DNA of 9,130 bases, taken from Deltaproteobacteria bacterium. Lineage in GTDB: Bacteria > Desulfobacterota_B > Binatia > UBA9968. Shown one piece after another: positions 1 through 6,490 of the stretch (position 1 is its first letter; each line of letters starts with the position of its first letter). A program made the position numbers and the translations under genes. The stretch spans positions 1 to 9,130 of the forward strand of contig JACZQL010000025.1 of assembly GCA_022545745.1 (NCBI GenBank), given 5' to 3'. The notes below the pieces were generated by a model. That model was not told the origin of the DNA, did no database searches, and saw only the letters and a list, made by a program, of their open reading frames with translations.

Positions 1-345
1 GACCCCCACCATAGCAAGCTTTGATATTTTCTGGCGAGTCTCTCACTACCTTCGAACTTAGCACCTCATCGTTACAACTATCTGGAGTCACCTATCATCC
101 CTTATCCAGGTTGCAAAGTTCAGTGAGAGGCCCCTGTATTGTCCCTCCCGAGGTCCTTGTTCGGCCGCTACGTTGTTGATCGGGAATCCTTTCCCCTACT
201 TGATGGGAGTCGGTTGGCGCTATTTTTATTCGCATCTCAATCGGTCCGATTCACCTATCGAAACAAAATTCAGTCCTCCGCAAATGAACAAGCCAAAACC
301 ACAAGGCATATCGTGTCGCTTCTCGTTTAAAAATCCATAGGGACA
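1..345. other. Region without a recognised gene upstream of queG
   Basis: I recognise no gene here. The base composition looks more AT-rich and less coding-like than the genes to the right. One plus-strand frame is open from base 62 to a TAG at 338-340 (about 92 codons), and the same frame is also open to the left of a TAG at 59-61. It has no ATG start with a ribosome binding site, and its translation (for example the stretch VGWRYFYSHLNRSD) matches no family I know. It could be chance, or the decayed 3' part of a gene that begins left of the window. The terminator-like hairpin at 350-379 would fit the end of a plus-strand transcript coming from here. Confidence 0.4.
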
Positions 346-349
346 AGTA

Positions 350-379
350 CCTAGGTGTTAGTACCTGGGGTTTATTTTT
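350..379 (+). terminator. Terminator-like hairpin with U-tract upstream of queG
   Basis: Bases 350-357 (CCTAGGTG) can pair with 362-369 (TACCTGGG) around a TTAG loop. This gives an 8-bp stem with two G-U pairs. It is followed by GTTTATTTTT at 370-379, the classical intrinsic terminator layout on the plus strand. It could end a transcript entering from the left or act as a leader attenuator for queG, which starts 30 nt downstream. The heptamer AGTACCT occurs twice here (346-352 and 360-366), which partly creates the symmetry. The stem is short, so the call is moderate. Confidence 0.5.
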
Positions 380-409
380 GTGGGAAAGACGATAGAATAG
401 GCCCTGCGT

Positions 410-1579
410 ATGAAGATTGACAGGGCTAAAGATCTTACCGGGTTGACGGCGTATATTAAGGAGGAGGCGCAGAGGTTGGGGTTTGCCCTGGTGGGGGTGT
501 CGCCGGTGAAGGCGCCGCCGCATGAGGAGTCCTTTGCGGAGTGGTTGAGGAAGGGGTTCGGGGGCGAGCTAGCCTACATGAAAAGGACGGAGGAGATGCG
601 GCGGGATCCAGGCAAGCTGGTTCCTGGATCGGTATCCGTCGTTTCGGTGGGGATGAATTACCAAACCCCAGCGAAAAGGACGGAACCGGACGGGGTGAAG
701 GGTTGGATTTCGCGTTACGCCTGGGGGGACGACTATCACGATATTATTAAGGATAGGCTGGGTAAGCTTCTCGATATTATAAAGGGGACCTGCCCTGAGC
801 TTGCCGAAGGGAGCTGCTCTGAACCTATAGAAGGCCGTGTGTTTGTAGATTCGGGACCGGTGCTAGAGAGGGGCCTGGCGGGGGTGGCCGGGATCGGTTG
901 GATCGGCAAGAACACGATGCTCATCTCTCCCCAGAAAGGTTCATGGTTCTTTCTGGGGGAGCTCTTCCTTAATATAGAGCTTGTTTACGACCGGCCCATC
1001 AAGGATCGCTGCGGGAGCTGCGATCTCTGTCTCAAGGCCTGCCCCACGGGAGCCTTCGTTGGCCCTTATGTTTTGGACGCTCGGCGCTGTATCTCGTATC
1101 TCACCATCGAACTCAAGGGTGCCATCCCGCAACATCTGCGACCCTTGATGGGGAACCATGTCTTTGGCTGCGACATCTGCCAGGAGGTCTGTCCTTATAA
1201 TGTTAAGGCAAAACCGACTGATGAGACGGCTTATTCCCCACGTGAGGGGCTCTTGGCGCCTGAGTTGATCCCCATGCTTTCTCTCAATGATGAAGAGTTC
1301 AAGCGCCTCTTTCGTGGATCTCCCGTCCTTCGGGCGAAGCGGCGCGGCTTCCTGCGGAATGTGGCGGTGGCCCTGGGAAATCTCAAAAGCCCCGAGGCCG
1401 TGCCGGCGCTTAGCAAAGCACTTCACGATCACGAACCCCTCGTCCGGCAGCATGTAGCCTGGGCGTTGGGAAAGATACCTGCCGATGAGGCTCGCGGTGC
1501 GTTGGTAAACCGCTTGGAAGTTGAAACGGAGAATGAGGTAAGGGAAGAGATCCAGGAGGCCTTAAAAGGTTCTGACTGA
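410..1579 (+). CDS. queG: Epoxyqueuosine reductase QueG
   Basis: QueG is a cytoplasmic cobalamin- and iron-sulfur-dependent enzyme that reduces epoxyqueuosine to queuosine in the wobble position of tRNAs for Asp, Asn, His and Tyr. The 389-residue product has the expected length and order. The N-terminal part includes GGELAYMKR, and VDSGPVLER carries the likely catalytic acid D147. Two ferredoxin-type 4Fe-4S motifs follow: C201-x2-C-x2-C-x3-CP and C254-x2-C-x3-CP. The C-terminal HEAT-like helical tail (about 315-389) contains VRQHVAWALGKI and is thought to bind tRNA. ATG 410 is used because the N-terminus matches the family; the ribosome binding site is weak (AATAGG further upstream). Residues 128-143 are an extra low-complexity stretch from a tandem 24-nt repeat (791-838), in the variable loop before the catalytic Asp motif. 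The last 18 bp overlap the convergent thioesterase gene. Confidence 0.95.
   Translation: MKIDRAKDLTGLTAYIKEEAQRLGFALVGVSPVKAPPHEESFAEWLRKGFGGELAYMKRTEEMRRDPGKLVPGSVSVVSVGMNYQTPAKRTEPDGVKGWISRYAWGDDYHDIIKDRLGKLLDIIKGTCPELAEGSCSEPIEGRVFVDSGPVLERGLAGVAGIGWIGKNTMLISPQKGSWFFLGELFLNIELVYDRPIKDRCGSCDLCLKACPTGAFVGPYVLDARRCISYLTIELKGAIPQHLRPLMGNHVFGCDICQEVCPYNVKAKPTDETAYSPREGLLAPELIPMLSLNDEEFKRLFRGSPVLRAKRRGFLRNVAVALGNLKSPEAVPALSKALHDHEPLVRQHVAWALGKIPADEARGALVNRLEVETENEVREEIQEALKGSD
791..838 (+). repeat. Two tandem diverged 24-nt repeat units inside queG
   Basis: Unit 1 (791-814) and unit 2 (815-838) align without gaps and agree at about 15 of 24 positions by eye. The shared core is TGC-n-CTGA-n-C-n-T followed by GAAGG. 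Unit 1 contains CCCTGAGCTTGCCGAAGGG, whose reverse complement resembles the small CCCTTCG...AAGCTCAGGG dispersed repeats that I recall as common in Chloroflexota, Desulfobacterota and many metagenome bins. The period is a multiple of three, so both copies stay in frame and encode CPELAEGS and CSEPIEGR. They fall in a loop of QueG that varies in length between species. That the repeat is inserted is inferred from recall of homologues and not from an alignment. Confidence 0.6.
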
Positions 1580-2035
1580 TTTCTTCTTTTTTGGGGCACC
1601 GGGGATGCCAGGGGGGAGGGTGGCCTTCATCTTGTCTAGCACGTCGGGCAGCATCTTGGTGATCTGACCCTCGCGGTCCAGGCAGGCGTGCTTGGTCCAC
1701 CCCGTGGCGAGTAGCTGGTCGTCGCATTCACGCAGGAGTCGATAGGAAAAAGTTAGCGAGACCGGCGCCAGGTGGGTGAGGCTGGTCTCGATCACCACCT
1801 CGTCGTCGTAGCGGGCAGGGCGGTGGTAGCGGCAGGAGACCTCGATGACCGGAAACATTAGCCCACTCTTCTCGATGGAAATGTACGGTGTTCCAATCTT
1901 TCGCATGAAATCGTTTCTGCCCATCTCGAACCACTTCAGATAATTGGCATAATAGCTGACCCCCATCTGATCGGTGTCACCGTAGATGACGCGATAGGAG
2001 ACGCGGTGGCTGGTGGAGTTTTTATTTTCGCTCAT
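1562..2035 (-). CDS. YbgC/FadM-type acyl-CoA thioesterase (4HBT hotdog fold)
   Basis: This is a single-domain hotdog-fold thioesterase of the 4-hydroxybenzoyl-CoA thioesterase/YbgC group, 157 residues, expected to hydrolyse acyl-CoA thioesters in the cytoplasm. The N-terminal signature is clear: Y18-G-D-T-D-Q-M-G, followed by YYANYLKWFEMGR. D22 or D20 lies at the catalytic carboxylate position. The position that is often His in this family (YHANYL) is Tyr29 here, a variant I believe occurs in other members too. The core continues with the typical YDDEVVIET and TKHACLDREG strands. ATG 2035 is preceded by a pyrimidine-rich stretch with no Shine-Dalgarno on the minus strand, so translation may be weak or the start misplaced. 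It is the last gene of the minus-strand run, 39 nt after the pseudoprotease gene, and its tail overlaps queG. Its natural substrate is unknown. Confidence 0.88.
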   Translation of the reverse strand: MSENKNSTSHRVSYRVIYGDTDQMGVSYYANYLKWFEMGRNDFMRKIGTPYISIEKSGLMFPVIEVSCRYHRPARYDDEVVIETSLTHLAPVSLTFSYRLLRECDDQLLATGWTKHACLDREGQITKMLPDVLDKMKATLPPGIPGAPKKKKSVRTF

Positions 2036-2074
2036 GGGGGAAGGAGAAGTTAAATAAGGAAGCGGGAGGAGACG

Positions 2075-2983
2075 TCAGCGGGAAGTGCGATTATATTCCC
2101 TTCGGTTTATGCCGATTACGTCTATATTGACCGATTCCTCCTCTCTCAGAATCTTGAATGAGATTTTCTCTCCTGGTTTCTTCTTCCACATCTCACGGTA
2201 GAGTTCCGGACGGGTCTGTACCGGCTTGTCTTCCACTCCAAGGATGATGTCCCCCTCTTTCAGCCCGCTCTGATCGGCGGGTCCACCGGGGGTAACACCG
2301 GAGATCACCAGGTGACCTGCAAAGTGTTGAGCATAGATACCCAACCAGGGTCGGGGCGCGCGGCTCTGGACCTTGCCGTGCTGTTTTAACTCCTGCTCGT
2401 TTTGGAGGTAGAACTCGATGGGGATAGACAAGGAAAATCTTGCCAACTCGTTCAAGTTGTAGGCACATACACCCATCATGTGGCCCTTGAAGTCCAACAG
2501 GGTTCCGCCACCAAAGCCGGGATTGAAGGCGCTCAAGTGGATACCCTTTTCCAGGAGGTATTCCCACTGGCCGTCGTAGGGATCTAAAGAAGTTACGTAT
2601 CCTCCGTTTACCCGTCTCCCCGTGTCGCCGGTACTGGCAACGATGAAGGCCGGCTGCCCCCTTGCTAGCTCCTCCGAGGGGGCCGGTCGCGAGTACGGGA
2701 AATCTCGACCGGGGACCTTCACCAGGGCCAAGCCTGTTTCGGGGTCCTGGGCGGCTAGCTGACCGGTGAGCTTCTCTCCATCAAACAGAGTGACCGTAAT
2801 CGAATTCGCACCGTTGACCACGTAGTTGACGGTGAGGATATATCCATCCGAATCCACCAGGGTGCCGGATCCCATGCGTTCTGTTCCCAGGTTGCGGGCG
2901 GAAGGGTGGGATTCCGGGATGGTGGTCCGAAGATCCACAGTGGCTGGCAACACGGAGTGGATTAAACCGAGACGTCCGTTCAC
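2075..2983 (-). CDS. HtrA/DegP-like PDZ protein, probable pseudoprotease
   Basis: The product is 302 residues with a chymotrypsin-like S1C domain (about 10-195) and a C-terminal PDZ domain (about 212-295, including WLGIYAQ and GPADQSGLKEGDIILGV). The HtrA landmarks are recognisable: MGSGTLVDSDGYILT, DPETGLALVKV and FNPGFGGGTLLDFKG. However, all three triad positions are changed. Expected His is Tyr54 (VNYVV for NNHVV), expected Asp is Gly84 (DPETGLA for DPxTDLA), and expected Ser is Gly158 (NPGFGGG for NPGNSGG). It should therefore lack serine protease activity and may work as a binding or scaffold protein. GTG 2983 is chosen because it overlaps the radical SAM stop codon as GTGA and has GGAGGG about 10 nt upstream; an ATG at 3106 would overlap the upstream gene by 127 nt. 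No signal peptide is visible from either start, which is unusual for an HtrA relative. Confidence 0.85.
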   Translation of the reverse strand: MNGRLGLIHSVLPATVDLRTTIPESHPSARNLGTERMGSGTLVDSDGYILTVNYVVNGANSITVTLFDGEKLTGQLAAQDPETGLALVKVPGRDFPYSRPAPSEELARGQPAFIVASTGDTGRRVNGGYVTSLDPYDGQWEYLLEKGIHLSAFNPGFGGGTLLDFKGHMMGVCAYNLNELARFSLSIPIEFYLQNEQELKQHGKVQSRAPRPWLGIYAQHFAGHLVISGVTPGGPADQSGLKEGDIILGVEDKPVQTRPELYREMWKKKPGEKISFKILREEESVNIDVIGINRREYNRTSR

Positions 2984-3963
2984 AGTGACACGCCCTCCAT
3001 GGCACTCAGCGAAGGAAATCCCCCGTGGAATTTTCCCTGCCAAGTATCCCTTCGCTCCAGTTCTCTGCGGATCTCGTTGTGCATACCGATCTTGTTGGGC
3101 GACCAATCCGGTGCCACGGTGAGCGCCCGATAAGTCTCGCCGGTGAGTCGGTGGATCACGATCTCTGGAGAAAGGAGTTCAACAAAGTCGATGAGCAAAG
3201 AGATATAGTCCTCTTTGCTGAGAAGTTCAAAGTGTCCCTGGAGGTATATCTTTTCCAGGGCGGTATTCTTGATGACGTGAAGGTTGTGGAGTTTGATACC
3301 GTCAATCCCCATTCGGTTCAGGAACCCGGCAGTCTCGAGGATCTCCTCGCGGCTTTCCGTGGGAAATCCGAGGATCAAGTGGACGCAGAGCTGCAGATCC
3401 CTTGACTTGGTCCTTTCCACCGCGTCGATGAATTCCCTCACTCCATGTCCACGGTTGACCCACTGAAGGGTCTTGTCATACATGGACTCCAGTCCCAGCT
3501 CCAGCCAGAGGTAAGTGTTCTGAGATAGTTCTGCGAGGAGGTCCAAGACCTCGTCCGGAACGCAGTCGGGACGCGTGGCCACGGAGAGACCCACCACATC
3601 GGGATGGTCCAGGGCCTCCTGATAGAGGCCTTCCAGTTTGGCTACGGAGCCATAGGTGTTCGTGTAGCTCTGGAAGTAGGCGATGAACTTCTCGGCCTTA
3701 TAACGGCGACGTATGGCTTCCATCCCCTGTGCCATCTGTTCTCTGATGGGTACCCGGGGCCGGTACCGCACGGGGGTGTGGCTCGAGTTATTGCAGTAGA
3801 TGCAACCTCCCACGGCCACCTTCCTATCTCGATTGGGGCAGGTAAAATCCGTTCTGACACTCACCTTATGGACCTTTGCATGGAACGTCTGTTTGAGAAC
3901 TCGGTTGAAGGGGTTGAAGCGATGGCCACCCCATCTTTCGTGTAAGTCAGGGGGAAGACTCAT
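2980..3963 (-). CDS. Radical SAM protein, TIGR01212 family (YhcC/YtqA-like)
   Basis: This 327-residue radical SAM protein belongs to the Elp3-like family typified by E. coli YhcC. The 4Fe-4S/SAM-binding cysteines are C42, C54 and C57 in FTCPNRDRKVAVGGCIYC, the spaced C-x11-C-x2-C motif characteristic of this group. The flanking N-terminal block (RFNPFNRVLKQTF...KVSV) also fits. Further family blocks are YFQSYTNTYGSVAKLEGLY, LGLESM, HLILGFPTES, the IKLHNLHVIKNTALE segment, VIHRLTGET and a C-terminal QGK. It presumably generates a 5'-deoxyadenosyl radical in the cytoplasm; the substrate is not established as far as I know. ATG 3963 gives the family's usual N-terminus, although the ribosome binding site is weak (TAGG). 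It lies 74 nt after the DUF4340 gene and overlaps the next gene by 4 nt (GTGA). Confidence 0.93.
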   Translation of the reverse strand: MSLPPDLHERWGGHRFNPFNRVLKQTFHAKVHKVSVRTDFTCPNRDRKVAVGGCIYCNNSSHTPVRYRPRVPIREQMAQGMEAIRRRYKAEKFIAYFQSYTNTYGSVAKLEGLYQEALDHPDVVGLSVATRPDCVPDEVLDLLAELSQNTYLWLELGLESMYDKTLQWVNRGHGVREFIDAVERTKSRDLQLCVHLILGFPTESREEILETAGFLNRMGIDGIKLHNLHVIKNTALEKIYLQGHFELLSKEDYISLLIDFVELLSPEIVIHRLTGETYRALTVAPDWSPNKIGMHNEIRRELERRDTWQGKFHGGFPSLSAMEGVSL

Positions 3964-4021
3964 AGCCTATTGACGATCGTTAACAGAAAGCCTCTCCGTT
4001 CTCAAGGGAGTCATGTACTTT

Positions 4022-4038
4022 ATGCCCCAAAGGGGCAT
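4022..4038 (-). other. Perfect 7-bp hairpin at the end of the DUF4340 gene
   Basis: ATGCCCC (4022-4028), three bases, and GGGGCAT (4032-4038) form a perfect GC-rich stem-loop. On the minus strand it begins within the TAA stop codon of the DUF4340 gene (4038-4040). No run of U follows on either strand, so it is not a canonical intrinsic terminator. It may slow RNA decay or cause partial termination between the ABC-transporter cluster and the radical SAM gene. Confidence 0.55.
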
Positions 4039-4955
4039 TAACCGCGATCCAGAAAATCGCTGGCCGTCTTGTTTATCTGATTATAGGAGATGGAGTCGAT
4101 GGTGTATACAGTGGGGCTTCCCATCCGCTTTGCGAAGAATTCGCCGTTTTTTCCGATGAGCAGGGTCCCCAGCTTTTCAGCGGCGCTGTTCTCCATTGAA
4201 ATGGAAAGAGTAGGAGGATCCAGCTGGTACTTCTCTAAGTCCTTAGGCTTGTCATCGGCAAAAGTTTTGGCCCTGAGGTCTAGCAGGGCGGCGAGGTATT
4301 CAAAGACCACCTGTCCTTTGGCCGCGCCTTGTTCCGGGGCCTCCATTTTCCAACGGCCCTCATGGCTCCGTACCAAGACGAGGGATTCGTTTTGGGTTTG
4401 GATCTCGAGCTTGGCCACCTTCTCCTGGTCGATGTGAAAGATCCTTTTGTCTCGAAAATCGTTGGGACTCCTCTCCAGGCTGATTCGGACGGCGGCATCG
4501 GTGAGTAGGACTTGAGACTCATTCATCCGTTTCACATAGGCTGAATATCCGATGGGGGTTTTCTCTCCAACCAGGATTGGCGGGAGCCTTTCCCCACTTT
4601 GCAGACCCACTTGAACGGTCACCAAGGGCTTATCCAGTCCGAAGGTCATGAGGTCGGCCCGGTTGGGTTTTTCCTCGATGATCCTGCTAACCTGACTGAC
4701 GCTGAGGGCAGAGAGGATGGCCTTGATGGTGAATTCGTCTGCGGCCACAGGAGGATTCTCGTTCAGTACCCATTCCCCGGAGGGGCCTTTGCTCATACGG
4801 ATCTTTTGGCCCTGATAGTCGAGTGCCAGGGCTTGAACCTCATCCACGTGAAAGGGAAATAGCCTCTCGCCATCTTCTTTAAATTCGAAGAGGGCGATGT
4901 AAAGGCCAAGGAGGATGAGAAGAGCGGCCGCCAGAATCGTTTTTCGGGGATTCAT
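4038..4955 (-). CDS. DUF4340 domain membrane-anchored protein
   Basis: The 305-residue protein has one N-terminal hydrophobic segment (about residues 7-24, TILAAALLILLGLYIALFEF) after a short basic start, followed by a soluble, presumably extracytoplasmic part. The body fits DUF4340: a motif after the anchor reading VDEVQALALDYQGQKIRM, then GEWVLNENPPVAADEFTIKAILSALSVSQ, LMTFGLDKP and a later LVLVRSHEGRWKM that restarts the same pattern, suggesting an internal duplication. Proteins of this family often sit beside GldG-like ABC auxiliary proteins; the molecular role is unknown. ATG 4955 lies 3 nt after the upstream stop codon and has a near-perfect AAGGAGAT ribosome binding site, so the start is firm. 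Tight packing suggests it joins the complex made by the three preceding genes. Confidence 0.88.
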   Translation of the reverse strand: MNPRKTILAAALLILLGLYIALFEFKEDGERLFPFHVDEVQALALDYQGQKIRMSKGPSGEWVLNENPPVAADEFTIKAILSALSVSQVSRIIEEKPNRADLMTFGLDKPLVTVQVGLQSGERLPPILVGEKTPIGYSAYVKRMNESQVLLTDAAVRISLERSPNDFRDKRIFHIDQEKVAKLEIQTQNESLVLVRSHEGRWKMEAPEQGAAKGQVVFEYLAALLDLRAKTFADDKPKDLEKYQLDPPTLSISMENSAAEKLGTLLIGKNGEFFAKRMGSPTVYTIDSISYNQINKTASDFLDRG

Positions 4956-4958
4956 CCG

Positions 4959-6488
4959 CTATCTCCTTTTCCACCAAACGGCGAGACCCATCACCAGGAG
5001 GATTTCCGGGAGGATGAGGAAAGAGAGATAAAAGATGGTGCTCCCTTCTCTGGCCGTTAAATCGATACGTGAAGACCGAATGGACCGTGGACCGATGGTG
5101 ATAAGCTCATCTTCTCCCACGAGCCAATTGGAAATATTGAGTAAAAGGTCCCGGTTAAAGAATATGCGAATGAACTTGTTGTTTGCAAAGGTGAAGCTTC
5201 CCAAGACGACGATCTTGGCCTCACCCTTCTTTTTTAGATCAGCCGTAACGGCGACACCGACGGAGATGGGTCCCTTTCTGTCACCGTCCCCAATGGCAGC
5301 CTTTCCCTCCTCGAAGATCCTTTGGACTTCCGTCTCTGCCCAACTGGTGGGACTGGTCTTGACCAGTGAGGTGACTTCAACGTGCTTCTTGTCAGGTTTG
5401 ATCGCGTCTACAGAGCGCACCATGGGAAAGATGGTCCTTCCCCTGAAGCCGCGGGTAATGGAGTGGTCAGGGTTGTAGGTGTTGACGATGGGTTGGATCC
5501 CCAGTTGTGGTCCGGAAAAGAGACGAATGACCTGATCCACAACGACGTTATTCCCCACATCGACACCCCAGTCTCGCAAGAATTCATTGAGGAGAACGGT
5601 ATCGGGGGGAGGATAAAGGATGAACAGCTTGCCCCCTTGGTTTGCGTAGTTTTCGATGGCCTCAGTCTCGTTCTCCAGGAGGGGTTTTTGTGGTCCGGCG
5701 ATGATCAACAAGGAGGCATCCTTCGGGACATCTTTGAGTGTGGAGAGGAGTAACTCACTGACTTGATAAATGTCGTTCTCCAGTGCCTCTTTGGCCAGGG
5801 CATACCCCTGTTCCTTGTCGCCGTCAGTGATGCCGGGTTCGCCATGTCCCGTTAAGAAGTAGACCTTCTTCTTACCCATCCTCGTGAGCTTGATGATGGC
5901 GTTGGTGACGGCCTTTTCCGTTGTCTCTAAAATGTTGGTGGAGTCTTTGCCGTACCGGAGGTGCAGCGTGTTGGCCTGTTCGATCTTGAACCGCTTGACC
6001 ATATCAGGGTGCTGATCGGAATCGATGGTCCAAAACTTAATTTTGGAGGATTGGTAGATATAGCTCTGGAGGAGATCGAACGCACTCCGATTTTCCCCTT
6101 TTTCGAAAAAGGCGTAGATTTCGAGGTCCTTCTTGAGTCCCCTGATCACCTTGATGGATTGAGGAGAGAGGCTAAAGACCTTGGCCTCTGTGAGATCCCA
6201 CCTGAGATAGTGGCGCATGTTCAAGAAGTTCACCAGGATGAGAATGGAAAAAAATATGATGGTGTAGGACAGGGCATGGAGTCCGTATAAGGTGGACTGT
6301 TGTCGCAGGGAGACCAGGAGAGTCGCACCCCGTGTGAATAGAAAAATCAAAAGCAGGAAGAGTCCCAGCCCCAGATGGATCTGGACGTAGAGGTTGTCCA
6401 ATTCCCGGGGAGGGAAAAGATAGGCAATGAGTCCAAAGAGGGTGAGTACCGATCCGGTGATGCCGATGATTTGAAGGACCTTGCCCAT
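4959..6488 (-). CDS. GldG-like ABC transporter auxiliary protein
   Basis: The 509-residue membrane protein has three predicted N-terminal membrane spans: IIGITGSVLTLFGLIAYLF, a second around LGLGLFLLLIFLF, and YTIIFFSILILVNFL. A large soluble domain follows, and the last span lies near the C-terminus (FYLSFLILPEILLVMGLAVWW) before a WKRR tail. The DLTEAKVFSLSPQSIKVIRGL segment and KKVYFLTGHGEPG are hallmarks of the GldG/ABC-type uncharacterised transport auxiliary family. The soluble domain resembles IFT52/GldG-type folds and is expected on the outer face of the membrane. ATG 6488 is preferred over one at 6539. It starts 2 nt after the permease stop codon, has a GGAG site 6 nt upstream, and avoids a 49-nt overlap. 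Gliding is only one known role, in Bacteroidetes; nothing here supports gliding. Confidence 0.9.
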   Translation of the reverse strand: MGKVLQIIGITGSVLTLFGLIAYLFPPRELDNLYVQIHLGLGLFLLLIFLFTRGATLLVSLRQQSTLYGLHALSYTIIFFSILILVNFLNMRHYLRWDLTEAKVFSLSPQSIKVIRGLKKDLEIYAFFEKGENRSAFDLLQSYIYQSSKIKFWTIDSDQHPDMVKRFKIEQANTLHLRYGKDSTNILETTEKAVTNAIIKLTRMGKKKVYFLTGHGEPGITDGDKEQGYALAKEALENDIYQVSELLLSTLKDVPKDASLLIIAGPQKPLLENETEAIENYANQGGKLFILYPPPDTVLLNEFLRDWGVDVGNNVVVDQVIRLFSGPQLGIQPIVNTYNPDHSITRGFRGRTIFPMVRSVDAIKPDKKHVEVTSLVKTSPTSWAETEVQRIFEEGKAAIGDGDRKGPISVGVAVTADLKKKGEAKIVVLGSFTFANNKFIRIFFNRDLLLNISNWLVGEDELITIGPRSIRSSRIDLTAREGSTIFYLSFLILPEILLVMGLAVWWKRR

Positions 6489-6490
6489 GC

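Noticed and set aside
139..330. 63-codon plus-strand frame starting with TTG
   Set aside because: No ribosome binding site, no family resemblance and a competing longer frame in the same place; not supported as a gene.
941..1453. Long minus-strand frame inside queG
   Set aside because: It is opposite a well-supported gene, has no recognisable domain and looks like a codon-bias shadow.
2984..3106. Upstream extension of the HtrA-like gene to an ATG at 3106
   Set aside because: It would lie inside the radical SAM gene, adds 41 hydrophilic residues with no HtrA similarity, and a coupled GTG start with a good ribosome binding site exists at 2983.
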